64,000 nt of DNA from Sulfolobus sp. E5-1-F (GCF_009601705.1 NZ_CP045687.1:780630-844629), one strand, 5' to 3'. Shown: positions 26,093 to 36,935, counted from the stretch's first letter. The notes: generated by a model not told the origin, from the letters alone. Made by a program: numbers and translations.

Positions 26093-28573
26093 ATGTCTTC
26101 TGGCTTAAGGATCCCTGAAGAGATATATCAAAAATATGGTGATCTATTTGGAGAAAAGACCATAAATGATAGGATTGTAAGTGTTGAAAAACTGATTGAG
26201 GAGCTTGCAGTTGAGTTCTCGGATGAGATAAGGAGAGTTATAAATAAAAGGAGACAATGGCTAGAGTCAAAGGACTCTGTGACCTCAAAGGGTGCTTTTC
26301 CATCCTTCGACCAAGTTTTCGTAGATGCAGATGGAAATAGGAGAACTTTTAGGGAAATCATCCAAGGGATGATAGATAATTTCCTTGGTGTGAAGTCAGA
26401 ATTGAGGTGGAGGTTAAATGATAACGTACCTATACCGAAAGATGCACATCCTCTTAATAATCCAGGATTGGAAATTACTGGTCCTTGGTACCCTCTAAGT
26501 AGGGCATATAATCAAATAAATTCAGATGTAGCGTGTGTTATGGAAGATGAGGAAGACGCCTCACCCGCATGGTACATTCCATATGGTTCTGGTAAAACAA
26601 CTGCTGATGTGTGGGAGGGAAGAAAGAACGTAAAACTCTTCCTCTCCGGAAAAGCTCCAAACCCCTATTACGAAAAGGGGAAAACATATACCATAAGCAA
26701 GCCTAGGGATAAGTGGCCAACAATTTTTCACAGACTCCCTGGATTACACCTATTGGATTTCGACATAACGTTGAACGGTAAACCAGTACCAGCTATAATT
26801 GTTTCAGCCGTTATATATACCCTAAATAACTACAATAGCCTAAAGAGTGCGGGTTCTGGAGTTTATTTCTATCTACCTAAAACACAGACTCCAGATGAGG
26901 CATTGGTAATAGAGAAGATCCTCAGAAGAATTGAGTCGAAGTTAGGATTGAAGATAGGTACTCTTAAGATAGCTCTTCTTTACGAGGAGGTTAATGCGGG
27001 AAGATATTTCCCGGTAATACTGTGGATATTCAGAGAGAGGTTAATCAAATCAAATAATGGTAGATGGGACTATTTAGGAAGTTTAATTGAGATGTGGCTA
27101 CAAGAGAAAGTACTTCCTGATCCTCAAAACATCACCATGACTTCCCCTAACATGATGGCATATCAAAAATATAACGCACTTATTATGTTATTAGCTGGAG
27201 CAAAGGATGGTGAAGCTGATTCCGCTCCAGTCGGTGGTATGGCTGCTGTAATGCTATATCCTCAGACTGATCCATTTGGAAGAAATAGGTACAACTTGAA
27301 GGCATTGAGGGGGATAAAGTTAGATAAGTTAAGGGAAAGGTTAATAGGGCTTATCTTCATAACGGATAAAAAAGTCGAAGGTAAAGTCACTTTAGAGGAT
27401 ATAATAAGCGGAAAAGTAAAGGGTAAACTTTATGACATGTTTAGACAAAGTTGGGTAGCGACTAAGGAAGAAGCTTACGTAGAGGCAGGGACTAAACCAT
27501 TGAGGGCGGGATTAGAGGAATTGCAGAAGATGATCGATGCTCCAGTTAACTATATTGAAGTAGAAGGAACCAAATTGCCCACTGTGGATAGTGGTCTAAC
27601 TCCAGAGGAGAGGGCGTTATTCCAGAAACTTGGTCTAATTGATGAAAGAGGAAAGATAACGCCTTGGGTTATAAGTAAGGATATGATTGACACTCCAGAA
27701 AAGCTATTGTTTAATAAGGAGTTGTGGGGTGGAAAGGATCTATGGCATGCATTGTATGACATTCCAGAGGGAGATATTACACCGGAACACGTTCAACACG
27801 CATTCTACATGGCAGCTAATTATGGTTTCCAATTATTGAATGGTAACTTGGCTGCTGCGATCGATGATTACGAATTGAAGCAAAGGTTTATGAACGATCT
27901 AGCCACATATAGAATATTCACCTCTTGGCTGTGGAGTATAATAAATAGGGATGCTAGCTTCACGAAGGATGGATACATTAAGGGACCAAAGCTGACCAAA
28001 GATGGTGTAATTCCAGCTGAGGATGTCATGAAGGTTACTAAGGGAACTAAGGTAAAGGATGTATTTGAGAAAATATGGGAGTTACACTTAGATTGGACGT
28101 ATGAATTTTACAAGGAGCAAGATATGAGAGCGGCTAGGAGAATAGCTGAAACTTTTGGAAAGACGAATAATATCTCCACGGTGGAGGAAGTTTATAAAGT
28201 GATATCAAAAGCCTATAGTTCGGGACCATTTAGAGAGATGTCAGTTAAGGAAGCTGCTCAAAAGATAGCGAAGATTCTTAACGCTAACGCTTCTGAAATT
28301 GAAGAGGAGCTCATTAACTTAGCTCCGAGATTTGACAGAGCTATGGCACCAGTAATTATGGAAATATTGATGAGACAGATGTTATATCCCAAGTACATAA
28401 TGAATAGCGGGAAGATTCTCTTCGTACTTTCTCCATTAGATCCAGAGAGGAGAGCAAAGGTAATGGATAGTATATTCTCGTTTAGAGCAATGGTTGAAGA
28501 TAAGGTGAGGAGAGGGGAGCTAGATAAGTGGATACTGGAGTTATATGATTATATATACGACAATTATTTTTAA
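26093..28573 (+). CDS. aceB: Malate synthase (large archaeal type)
   Basis: 826 residues, matching the long archaeal malate synthase of Sulfolobus. It condenses glyoxylate and acetyl-CoA to malate, the second step of the glyoxylate shunt. Family signatures visible include PLSRAYNQINSDVACVMEDE (about residues 143-162), TADVWEGRKNVKLFLSG, HRLPGLHLLDFDITLNGKPV and VNAGRYFPVILWIFRERL, with the acidic and arginine residues expected around the Mg and glyoxylate site. It lies 442 bases before isocitrate lyase on the same strand; each gene appears to have its own promoter. Well conserved, no damage. Confidence 0.95.
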   Translation: MSSGLRIPEEIYQKYGDLFGEKTINDRIVSVEKLIEELAVEFSDEIRRVINKRRQWLESKDSVTSKGAFPSFDQVFVDADGNRRTFREIIQGMIDNFLGVKSELRWRLNDNVPIPKDAHPLNNPGLEITGPWYPLSRAYNQINSDVACVMEDEEDASPAWYIPYGSGKTTADVWEGRKNVKLFLSGKAPNPYYEKGKTYTISKPRDKWPTIFHRLPGLHLLDFDITLNGKPVPAIIVSAVIYTLNNYNSLKSAGSGVYFYLPKTQTPDEALVIEKILRRIESKLGLKIGTLKIALLYEEVNAGRYFPVILWIFRERLIKSNNGRWDYLGSLIEMWLQEKVLPDPQNITMTSPNMMAYQKYNALIMLLAGAKDGEADSAPVGGMAAVMLYPQTDPFGRNRYNLKALRGIKLDKLRERLIGLIFITDKKVEGKVTLEDIISGKVKGKLYDMFRQSWVATKEEAYVEAGTKPLRAGLEELQKMIDAPVNYIEVEGTKLPTVDSGLTPEERALFQKLGLIDERGKITPWVISKDMIDTPEKLLFNKELWGGKDLWHALYDIPEGDITPEHVQHAFYMAANYGFQLLNGNLAAAIDDYELKQRFMNDLATYRIFTSWLWSIINRDASFTKDGYIKGPKLTKDGVIPAEDVMKVTKGTKVKDVFEKIWELHLDWTYEFYKEQDMRAARRIAETFGKTNNISTVEEVYKVISKAYSSGPFREMSVKEAAQKIAKILNANASEIEEELINLAPRFDRAMAPVIMEILMRQMLYPKYIMNSGKILFVLSPLDPERRAKVMDSIFSFRAMVEDKVRRGELDKWILELYDYIYDNYF

Positions 28574-28972
28574 CCAATTTAACTTCCTGTCTTCCAATAA
28601 ATGTTTTAAAAAGATTTCAAGGTGACGTAGTACCCTTTTTTAACTTGACTCATTTTAACTAAAAACTTTGATTCTTCCCTAGGTTTAAGTTGGAAAAATT
28701 TATTAGTGAAGAGGAGTAAAGTTCTAGTTTCAAACTTACTAAAAAGTGTTTACTCTCTCAATTTAGCATAAAAAGGTTCTTACTATTGCTTTATAAGTCA
28801 ACAGAAATTACTTTCAACTTTAGAGTACCATGAAAAGAATTTTTTCAATTGATTCTTCACGTCAACGTTAATAATAAATTCCTTAAAATATGAATACTTT
28901 TTTATACACATCAACAGGTTGACTAAAAGTATCTATATCAAAGGAAGAATAATATATACAAATTTCGTTTAA
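28574..28972. other. Intergenic between aceB and aceA
   Basis: T-rich runs after the aceB stop (CCCTTTTTTAACTTG near 28632) may serve as a terminator. Otherwise no gene. The aceA promoter follows at 28973. Confidence 0.4.
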
Positions 28973-28983
28973 GTTTATATATT
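28973..28983 (+). promoter_or_regulatory. TATA box of isocitrate lyase
   Basis: GTTTATATATT, about 40 bases before the ATG at 29016, predicting a short leader of about 10 bases. The glyoxylate shunt is induced by acetate in Sulfolobales; no operator can be named from the sequence. Confidence 0.5.
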
Positions 28984-29015
28984 AAAAGTTGTGTATATAG
29001 ATTAGGAATGGAAAA

Positions 29016-30329
29016 ATGAACATTCAAGATAAATGGAAGGAGGAAGCTAAAAGGCTCGAATACGAGTGGTCTGAAAATCCCAGATGGAATGGGATAAAGA
29101 GAAATTATAGTGCAACAGATGTAGTTAAATTGAGAGGATCTGTTCAAATCGAATACACCTTGGCTAAGTTAGCTTCCCAAAAACTTTGGAACTTACTGAA
29201 TACCGAACCCTATGTGGGAACATTCGGAGCTTTAACGGGATCACAGGCAGTTGAAATGGCTAAGGCTGGAATTAAAGCCATCTACGTAAGTGGGTGGCAA
29301 GTAGCAGCAGATAATAACTTAGCAAATCAAACTTATCCAGATTTGAGTCTATACCCGTCTAACAGTGTTCCAAACCTAGTAAGGAGGATAAATAACGCAC
29401 TTTTAAGGGCTGATCAAATAGCCTGGAGTGAAGGTAGGCACGATATCGATTACTTATTGCCTATTGTTGCAGATGCTGAAGCGGGTTTTGGTGGCCCAAT
29501 TCACGCTTTCGAATTAACAAAAGCCTTGATAGAGGCGGGAGTTGGAGGTGTGCATTTTGAAGATCAATTGGCTGCGGAGAAAAAATGTGGACATTTAGGA
29601 GGGAAAGTTCTGATTCCAGTAAGCGCATTTATACGAATACTAAATGCAGCGAGATTAGCTTCTGATGTATTGGGAGTGCCGATTATACTAATAGCGAGAA
29701 CAGATGCGTTAAATGCTAAATACCTATCTAACGATGTAGATGACATTGATAGGCAGTTCATGACTGGAAGAAGAGCGAAAGAGGGATATTATGAGATTAA
29801 AGGAGGTATTGAATACGCTATAGCTAGAGGACTAGCTTATGCACCCTATGCTGATTTGTTATGGTTTGAGACTTCTAAGCCAGATTTAGAGGAAGCGAGA
29901 CAATTTGCAGAGGCTATTCACGCACATTATCCCGGTAAGATGTTAGCCTATAATCTTTCCCCTTCATTTAACTGGAAGAAATTTATGGATGACTCGAAAA
30001 TTAGTAAGTTCATGGATATGCTAGGAGAAATGGGCTATAAGTTCCAGTTCATTACACTAGCAGGATGGCACCTAATTAACTATTATACTTTCAAGTTAGC
30101 TAAAGCTTACAAGAACGAGGGAATGTCAGCGTATGTAAGGTTACAAGAATTAGAATTTCAAGCACAAGCAGAGGGTTATACAGCAGTAAGTCATCAGAAA
30201 GAAGTTGGAACAGATTACTTCGACCTTGTGTTGACTATAGCGTCTGGTGGAGAAGCGTCTACTACTGCAATGGAAGGTTCTACGGAAGCTGAACAATTCG
30301 TAGAGGTAAAGCAAAAAATATTGAAATAG
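29016..30329 (+). CDS. aceA: Isocitrate lyase
   Basis: 437 residues. It cleaves isocitrate to glyoxylate and succinate. The catalytic loop [13 protein letters not shown] (about residues 188-200, nucleophilic cysteine at about 190), the metal-site segment [16 protein letters not shown] (about 150-165) and AGWHLINYY all match isocitrate lyases, and [16 protein letters not shown] begins the barrel. With malate synthase upstream it completes the glyoxylate bypass for growth on two-carbon compounds. Start ATG at 29016; an ATG at 29008 is out of frame. Intact. Confidence 0.95.
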   Translation: MNIQDKWKEEAKRLEYEWSENPRWNGIKRNYSATDVVKLRGSVQIEYTLAKLASQKLWNLLNTEPYVGTFGALTGSQAVEMAKAGIKAIYVSGWQVAADNNLANQTYPDLSLYPSNSVPNLVRRINNALLRADQIAWSEGRHDIDYLLPIVADAEAGFGGPIHAFELTKALIEAGVGGVHFEDQLAAEKKCGHLGGKVLIPVSAFIRILNAARLASDVLGVPIILIARTDALNAKYLSNDVDDIDRQFMTGRRAKEGYYEIKGGIEYAIARGLAYAPYADLLWFETSKPDLEEARQFAEAIHAHYPGKMLAYNLSPSFNWKKFMDDSKISKFMDMLGEMGYKFQFITLAGWHLINYYTFKLAKAYKNEGMSAYVRLQELEFQAQAEGYTAVSHQKEVGTDYFDLVLTIASGGEASTTAMEGSTEAEQFVEVKQKILK

Positions 30330-30370
30330 GATAGGTAAAGAGTTCTTCTTTTTTAATAACTTCTTATCAT

Positions 30371-30487
30371 TCACTCCTCTCTCAATCCATATACCACTTT
30401 ACGGATCTTCATCGTGGCCTGATCCTTATACTCTGAGGAGTTCCATATATACTTCTCAGAAGTCTTGAATGAATCTTCAGACCTCAC
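30371..30487 (-). CDS. Possible small ORF, 38 aa
   Basis: GTG at 30487 to TGA at 30371, product MRSEDSFKTSEKYIWNSSEY and onward. Charged and soluble. No promoter stands out and the family is not recognised, so this may be chance or a gene relic. Confidence 0.25.
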   Translation of the reverse strand: MRSEDSFKTSEKYIWNSSEYKDQATMKIRKVVYGLREE

Positions 30488-30598
30488 GACAAATCTTCTT
30501 TATGCGATTTAAAATGTAAAGTACAAGGTATATATAAGAAGAGAAGACTTTTTGGAAAAAATAATAATAACTTATTTAACGTCTTTTTGACTCATTAT

Positions 30599-32538
30599 CT
30601 AAACGGACTTTTCTCTAGTTGATTCAATTATCTCTTCAATAGCAAGTGTTCTAAACCCGCTTCTTATAGCCCAGAAGTAACCTATTAAGATAACAACAAT
30701 AGCCACTAAAGTATCATACGGGAAGGGAATTACAGTATATAGTCCAAAACCACCGAAGTGAGATATTATATACATAGCTAAGATTAAGTATATTACCCAC
30801 CAGCCAGCGTTAATTTCCTTCTTAACATCTGGTTTTACGGACATAAGCAAGAACACCATATTTCCTATCAATAGTGCTGCGGTTATGATATAGTAAATTG
30901 CGAAGAACGTATTATTTGCTGTGCTTAATCCACTAGTCTGATAGAAGAATTCTATAGCTAAGACTAAGGTTATTACTAAGTCAGCTATACCTAATCCAAT
31001 TGCTGGTCCTCTTTTAACTCCAAGCTCCTTTACTGCATAGAACAAGAAGAATATTGGTAATCCTAGGAATATACCAGTAAATACGTAGAAAAGCGTACCA
31101 AAACTCGACCAGTAAACTATTAATCCAGCTGCTAATGTGGCGATAGGGGCAATGATTGAAGCGGCAGGCAATCTGTAAGGTCTATTTAACTCTTATGCAT
31201 GTTTTCTTAAGACTGCCAGACCAATACAACCCATAATATACGTTAGTACCGTAGCTGAGGAGATAAAACCTACTAAGGCATACCAAGATGGGAATGGTAG
31301 TAGAAATATTGCGTTAATTATTAGAGCTGCTATCAGTGATAATACAGGTATTTTTGTCTTCCCAATTCTTAAGAATATTTCTGGTAAGTAACCGTTAGAC
31401 GCGAAAGCGTATATAGTTCTTGCAGACGTACCAGTGTAAATCCAACCAGTACCAGATGGAGAAATTATGGCATCGATTGTTAGAATTATTCCCCACGCTG
31501 CAAATAAAGCAGCTATTGGTCCTAAAACTGGTGCTGTTTTGAATAATATTAGGTAAGGAGCAGAAGATATTGCAACTCCAGAGGAAGTTATTGCGGTTTT
31601 TAAAGCTGACCAATTTCAGGGAACTACTGGAACTAGCTTTCCAGATTCATTTAAGTATAATGCACTCCAGTTGATGCCAGAGATGAAACCAACCTGGAGG
31701 AGTGTATACAATACTACTGCAATGAGAAGAGCTCCAATAACTGCAAATGGAATATCCTTACTAGGGTTTCTTCCTTCCCCACCGTATTCAACTGCTTGCC
31801 TAAATCCTAAATACGCGAATATTACACCAGTAGTTGGTATAGCGAATAGTACTGCATCTAATCCAAATATTCCACTTGGACCTCCAGCTACATATTGTGC
31901 TGAAGGAAAGAAACCATTTAATGTGAAGTTAGCTGGATGAGAGTCAAACGCTAGAACTAATACTACAGTCAATGTTGGTATTAATAATTTCCACCATCCG
32001 GCTCCATGAGTGACTTTTCCTAAAACGTTTACACCATAATAGTTGAGGAAGAAGAAAATTATTAAGAGAAGAATGGCCAATCCAATTCCTTCTGGAGTTA
32101 GAATTGTAATTGGTGCACCGTTAAAGTAACCTATAGTTGTCAATGATGGTATATAAGCAGCAATATAAGTTACTACAGCTTCTGTCTCAATTGCGGGTAC
32201 TGAAACGGCTGAAAGGAAATAAGCCCACGTCATGAGATATCCTACTAATCCTCCGTAGGTGTAATGGGGATATCTTGTAATTCCGCCGCTTTTTGGTATT
32301 GCAGAACCTATCTCAGCGTATGTTAATCCAATAAAAAGTACTAATATACCAGCAATTATCCAGCTTAAAATTGCAGCACCTCCAGCATATGCTGCAGTAC
32401 CTAAGGCAGCGAACAACCATCCAGAACCAATGATTCCTCCTAGAGATAAAAAAAGTAACTCAAACTTTCCTAAGGCTTTTTTAATTGCTTATCTGATTCA
32501 ATACCTAAATCTTTTGCACCTTTAATTCTTTATTAGCC
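30599..32538 (-). pseudogene. Amino-acid permease (APC family), inactivated
   Basis: One permease gene read on the minus strand but broken at least four times. Near the start (about 32520 and 32490) single-base shifts separate MANKELK, GAKDLGIESDKQ and ALGKFELLFLSLGG. Near 31617 an in-frame TGA splits VPVVP from NWSALKTA, and near 31190 an in-frame TAA splits VLRKHA from ELNRPYRLP. The surviving segments show about 12 membrane helices and the GGIIGSGWLFAALGTAAYAG consensus of APC transporters. An intact relative, 443 aa, lies at 36925-38256. Substrate unknown. Confidence 0.85.
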
Positions 32539-32539
32539 A

Positions 32540-33269
32540 TAAGTAAATATAAGACCGTTAGTTTATAAATTTTAAACATTTTAGCCAACTCTATGAATAT
32601 TAAGATTCAAATAAGATCCGTTATTCATTTAAACGTTTGTAAATTCGATGCATTTGGTTGAATGAATAAATTTACGCTTTCATAGAGGCTCTTAAAAAAT
32701 AATTTGCGAAGAAAATGACAAAATATTATTATTTATAATATCATCATTAATTTAAATATGAACGTAATTTGCTTAAATCGAAGTCAAACTCAGGATTGAC
32801 GTTATCACAATTCTACTACATTAATCCCATAAAAAAGCGTTAACCATTAAGAGAGTAGTAGAATCTAAATTGGATCTCAGTAGGATCTCATAATGTAAAT
32901 CCTCAACATCTGGGCTTCAGTATCGGAATTTCTTTCATCTTGATATAAACTAAAAAAACTAGGATAGTAGTGAACTGACATTAGCCCCATTAAAATATAT
33001 TATATTGTACTAAAGTAGAAGAAAAATAATACTTTTTCTAATTTAGCCTGGTTATATTTTATTTACTGCGTAATTTTAGCTAAAAATGAAATCCCCATAC
33101 TGATGTAAGAGTAAATGTAATATCTACCTGTAACTCAAAGTTTCGATTCAGCCTTATTATTTATTATTGGAAATCCCTCTATTAACGTTTACTAAGGATG
33201 GTAGTAATATCTAATTACAATCGAAAAGCATTTTTAAGCGGTAAGTCTGAATTATATACATGAAGAAAA
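32540..33269. other. Intergenic, no gene seen
   Basis: 730 bases of AT-rich DNA without coding character. A TATA-like TTTTTAAGC (about 33229-33237) suits the gene at 33270. A TATA-like CTTATATTT on the minus strand (about 32545) was the promoter of the dead permease. Confidence 0.4.
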
Positions 33270-33788
33270 ATGCCGATTATAGTTAGAAAGGTTCATAAAA
33301 AGGATGATGGTAGTACTGTTTGGATTAGGGTTGGAGAGTCTCCTCCAGTTATAAAGGATGGAAATGTGATTGATGGTGGGTTTTTCATAAGGGTTGGGGA
33401 TGATAAGAGTGATAAGATAATTAGATTATCTGATCAGGAGGCTTTAGATATTGCTTATAGGATAATAGAGGCTTATAGGAGACATGTCAGGATTTACGCT
33501 AAACTAGATGAACTCTCATATGAAGAGTATAAGAGAAGGAAGGAGGTTATAAAAGATGAGGATGAGGATGAGATTGAGAAGATAGAGGAAAAAAAGAATT
33601 TAACTCCAGAAAAAATTGAAACGGAGTTAATAAAGTACTTAATAACTGTAGGAGGGGAAACAACATTAGATAAGATCAGGGAAGACCTAGGAGAGGAATA
33701 CGCAGCATATTTAAAAACGATGAAAAATAAAGGAATAAAAGTTGAAGGGATTAAAGTAAAACTCGACAGTAACCTTAAAGATACTTAG
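33270..33788 (+). CDS. Hypothetical protein, 172 aa
   Basis: ATG at 33270. The first 60 residues are beta-rich (MPIIVRKVHKKDDGSTVWIR, GGFFIRVGDDKSDKIIRLSD). Next come a helix EALDIAYRIIEAYRRHVRIY, a very acidic/charged linker (KDEDEDEIEKIEEKK) and a C-terminal winged-helix-like part (TELIKYLITVGGETTLDKIR). This could be a DNA-binding or chromatin-associated protein, but no family is recognised. It ends 22 bases before the right end of IS605 copy 2, which points toward it. Confidence 0.6.
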   Translation: MPIIVRKVHKKDDGSTVWIRVGESPPVIKDGNVIDGGFFIRVGDDKSDKIIRLSDQEALDIAYRIIEAYRRHVRIYAKLDELSYEEYKRRKEVIKDEDEDEIEKIEEKKNLTPEKIETELIKYLITVGGETTLDKIREDLGEEYAAYLKTMKNKGIKVEGIKVKLDSNLKDT

Positions 33789-33905
33789 ATAAAAATTCTA
33801 TACCATCTAGAGTGAACTACTCCGCCCTTGCGGACGGAGCATCCCCACCTCACGATGAGGATTTCCTGCTTCTTCCGGGAAACTTGCTATACACTCCCTC
33901 TGAGA
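33780..33905 (-). ncRNA. Predicted guide RNA (omega/re-RNA) region of IS605 copy 2
   Basis: Scaffold from the tnpB 3' end and right end, as in related systems; with the right end at 33811 the guide would be CTAGATGGTATAGAATTTTT (minus strand, 33810-33791). Since the adjacent TnpB is intact, this is the copy most likely to form an active complex. Expression not shown. Confidence 0.45.
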
Positions 33906-35055
33906 AGGGAATGTATAGTAGAGGTTTCCCGTCCACAGGCACTAAGGGCAGTCCCGACCCCGCACAAAGAATATTTAGAGAAGCATTATAATCACGATCT
34001 GCCACCCAACCACAGCTTGGACAAACAAATGTTCTGTCAGCAAGAGTAAGGTCGTTTCTCACATAACCACATCTCGCGCACATCCTTGACGTGTTCCTTG
34101 GGTCTACCTTCACCACCCTCCTACCAGCTCTTTCAGCCTTGTAGGAGAGGTGATGAAGGAAGAGGGAGAAGTTTGAGTGAAGAATATGCTTCCTAAGGGT
34201 CTTGCTTTTTGGTCTCTCTACCATTTGTTTGGTTTCCAGATCTTCAACGTAAATCTCGTCATATTGTTCCACTAGCCATGTGGTTATCTTGTGTATGTAA
34301 TCGTTCATAACGTTCTTGGCGTGTTCGTGAAGTTTTGCGAGCTTAACCCTAGTCTTTTCATAGTTTTTAGAACCTTTCTTTTTCCTAGATAATATTCGTT
34401 GGATAAGACGTATTTTCTTCTCGATCTTGTCGAACACTTTTGGATTTTCTATAACAATACCATCTGATGTTGTAACTAGTTTCTCAACACCAACGTCAAC
34501 ACCTACTCTCCTACCGTTACTTGGTAATGGTTTCTTTTCAACTTCGGTTTGAAATACAGCATACCAGCCTGTAGCATTTTTCACTATAAGCACTCCCTTC
34601 ACTCTCCCTTCTAAAGGTCTGTGAAAGAGCACCTTTACGGAACCTATCTTTGAGAGAATTAGCTTATCTCCCTCAACCTTGAAGCCAGATTGGTTGTAGT
34701 TTATGAACTTGAGGATCTTCTTATATCTGAGCTTACCGACTTTCTTTCCTTTCTTCTTGAGTTCGTGAAGTGCTCTAATATTATACCACAATACATTGTT
34801 TACCATTTGGAGGGCCTTTGAGTATACCAGTTCCTTTCCCTCCACTTTCAAGTCCTTGATCATTGCTTGGGTGTCACTTGGGGTTACATTCTTTCCCTCT
34901 CTTCTCGCTTTCGTAATAACGTCTAACAACGTGTTGTAAACTTTTGCTTCAACTTGCATTACTCTGAGGAGTTTTTCTTCTACTTCTTTAGACGGGTAAA
35001 TCTTGTACTTGAAGGATAGGTGTACTACGTTACTTTTTCCCTTGGCTCTCCACAT
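33850..35055 (-). CDS. tnpB: RNA-guided nuclease-like protein TnpB
   Basis: 401 residues, full length. N-terminal wedge/REC-like region, then a RuvC nuclease with D in RRVGVDVGVEKLVTTSDG (about 187-204), E in YDEIYVEDLETKQ (about 276) and D in GWVADRDYNASLNI (about 358-365). The zinc finger is CARCGYVRNDL...CPSCGW. TnpB proteins use a guide from the element's right end to cut DNA next to the TAM. Both copies sit directly after TTTAA, the TAM reported for a Sulfolobus islandicus TnpB. The start overlaps the expected end of tnpA in another frame. Intact, unlike copy 1. Confidence 0.93.
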   Translation of the reverse strand: MWRAKGKSNVVHLSFKYKIYPSKEVEEKLLRVMQVEAKVYNTLLDVITKARREGKNVTPSDTQAMIKDLKVEGKELVYSKALQMVNNVLWYNIRALHELKKKGKKVGKLRYKKILKFINYNQSGFKVEGDKLILSKIGSVKVLFHRPLEGRVKGVLIVKNATGWYAVFQTEVEKKPLPSNGRRVGVDVGVEKLVTTSDGIVIENPKVFDKIEKKIRLIQRILSRKKKGSKNYEKTRVKLAKLHEHAKNVMNDYIHKITTWLVEQYDEIYVEDLETKQMVERPKSKTLRKHILHSNFSLFLHHLSYKAERAGRRVVKVDPRNTSRMCARCGYVRNDLTLADRTFVCPSCGWVADRDYNASLNILCAGSGLPLVPVDGKPLLYIPFSEGVYSKFPGRSRKSSS

Positions 35056-35420
35056 AGTTCTCCTCTAACGTAACTTGTCCGCTAGTTGCTAAAAAGTAGG
35101 ATGGGGACCATAGATGCCCCTTCCATAACTTGTGGAAATTTTCTCTGTATCTCCCTTGAGGTTATTGTCTTTATAGCGTTTATGTACCTTGGTATGTCAA
35201 GGGTTGGCTTAGCCTTGAATAACATGTGGAAGTGATCTTTATCAACGCTAATGTCTATAACTTCTACTTCGAATGTTTTGCTTATTTCAAGAATTGTTTC
35301 TTTCAAGAAATTTATGATCTCCTCATTGTCGAACACTTTCCTGCGGTACTTGACTACTTGGACATAGTGGTAGTAAAGCACGTAAACTGAATGTGCATTT
35401 CTGTCCAATCTTTTCCGCAT
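35031..35420 (-). pseudogene. tnpA: Broken TnpA (11-base deletion)
   Basis: Identical in plan to the gene at 1840-2247 up to KFPQV, then a deletion of 11 bases (the segment between two AAGTT repeats in copy 1) shifts the frame to MEGASMVPILLFSN and a stop at 35082. HFH (DKDHFHML) survives, but the catalytic tyrosine and C-terminal helix are lost. The element therefore cannot transpose by itself. Confidence 0.9.
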
Positions 35421-35574
35421 AGTTACATGTATTTTTCAAAAACTATAAAAATCTTTCTATAAGGGGGCTATCCATCCGGAAGGGGACTTTCGCCCCCTTA
35501 ACCCCCATAAAGTTAAAGTCAGTCATTAGTTATTAAGCAAATATATTATTATTATCGTTGATAGTATTAATTAA

Positions 35575-35753
35575 TAGTAGTTTACGTAAATTTACCTCTC
35601 CCTTGAATCTTAAATACTGACATAGATTCTCTTCAAGAAGATTTAAATAATCAATCGTAAATACACTAAGCGTGTATAAGCATAGATACTCTTAAATCTT
35701 ACATTCTAAAAATTGAACGTTATATACTATACGACATTTTCAGGAAACTACTA
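35575..35753 (+). repeat. MITE-like repeat, copy 2 (179 bp)
   Basis: TAGTAGTTTACGTAAATTTA at the left, TTTTCAGGAAACTACTA at the right; terminal TAGTAGTTT inverted repeat perfect here. Best-preserved copy. The stretch from 35754 to the next gene contains only a promoter (TATA-like CTTATTATAA at about 35930). Confidence 0.72.
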
Positions 35754-35960
35754 TATGAAATTCCTTTTTTCTTCGTAGTAGATTATTTTCTATTACAATA
35801 TAAAATTAATCTTCCGCAGCATTGAAAGATATAACTGTATTTAATCCCTTTTTTATAGAATATTATATTTCTCCCTTATAATCTTTATTGAATGATTTAC
35901 ATTCTGGGCACTCTTTCGACGACGGAAAATCTTATTATAACATCATGAAACATGTAGAGT

Positions 35961-36935
35961 GTGAATTATTGCATTTATGCAACTGTTTTCAACAATGCTT
36001 CAACATTGGAGGAGAGTGTAAAGAGTGTTTGGAGAAGTGATGCGACTATAGTGATTACTGATAATTTTTCCACGGATGGTACATGGGAGAAATTACAAGA
36101 GCTGAGAAAGGATTATAATTTAACATTATATAGGTTAAAATCAACTAGGGGTAAGGGTAGAGATTATTCGTTAAAGCATTGTCCTGATAACAGTATTACC
36201 ACTTATTTTGATTTAGATATGAAGTACAATGAGAGTTTTCATAAGATCCTAGAATGGGCTCCCGGTGATAAGAAGACACTGGTGAATTTAATTAATGGGT
36301 TTGTTGTTAAGAGAGAGACCATATTGGAGAAAGGTGGTTGGAGGGATCTAAATAGAGCTGAGGATTGGGAGACAGTTTCTAGGGTTGGTTTCGATTATTT
36401 TTTACCTGCACTAATTCACGCTGAGTTACGTAATGAGTTAGTAAGAGAAAGGAGATATGCTAAAGGTTTAAAATATTACGTCAGGAGATTTAAAAATAAA
36501 TTGGACGTTATAAGGGGTTTGGGATACAATTGGAGTGATATAAACATTGTGTACTCCCAACACTCAATTTTATATAAAATTTTTGTAAATTCCACTTCCT
36601 ATATACTCGCCAAACCTATGGGGATTTATAGGAATTATAAGGAATATAATAACGGAGTCGGCACAATATTGTCAGCTCTTGATAAGATGATTGATCTTAA
36701 GGAGATAGGAGTTAGTAATAAGTACTTCATCTTTGGCGGATATTGGGGTTTCTTTCATGCGTATAATTTGGACAAGATTATTGACGAGAAATTGCCAAGG
36801 AAAGTAGGGAGAGTAATAAAGCTAATATGCAATGATAGTGGACTACGATATGTAAAGACTTTGGAGGGATTTGACATCATTAAACTCGCATCTTCTTTAA
36901 AGGATAAGCTGGAGTGTAGTAAATTCAACCTTTAG
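35961..36935 (+). CDS. Family 2 glycosyltransferase
   Basis: 324 residues, GTG start, TATA-like CTTATTATAA about 30 bases upstream. GT-A fold features: YATVFNNASTLEESVKSVWR at the N-terminus, ITDNFSTDGTWEKLQEL (nucleotide-sugar contact), GKGRDYSLKH and the metal-binding YFDLDMKYN (about residues 87-95, in place of DXD). The following WRDLNRAEDWETVSRVG fits the acceptor/ED site. It probably transfers a sugar to a glycan or lipid at the inner membrane face. The 3' end overlaps the convergent permease gene by 11 bases. Confidence 0.82.
   Translation: MNYCIYATVFNNASTLEESVKSVWRSDATIVITDNFSTDGTWEKLQELRKDYNLTLYRLKSTRGKGRDYSLKHCPDNSITTYFDLDMKYNESFHKILEWAPGDKKTLVNLINGFVVKRETILEKGGWRDLNRAEDWETVSRVGFDYFLPALIHAELRNELVRERRYAKGLKYYVRRFKNKLDVIRGLGYNWSDINIVYSQHSILYKIFVNSTSYILAKPMGIYRNYKEYNNGVGTILSALDKMIDLKEIGVSNKYFIFGGYWGFFHAYNLDKIIDEKLPRKVGRVIKLICNDSGLRYVKTLEGFDIIKLASSLKDKLECSKFNL

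Larger units (their letters stand above)
33811..35512 (-). mobile_element. IS200/IS605-family element, copy 2 (intact tnpB, broken tnpA)
   Basis: Right end AGTGAACTACTCC at 33811 and left end ...CCCCCATAAAG at 35512, followed by TTAAA (TTTAA on the minus strand) at 35513-35517. The sequence is very close to the element at 1747-3460, but the damage is in the other gene. Left-end hairpin 35461-35506. The MITE at 35575 lies 58 bases outside it. Confidence 0.9.
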
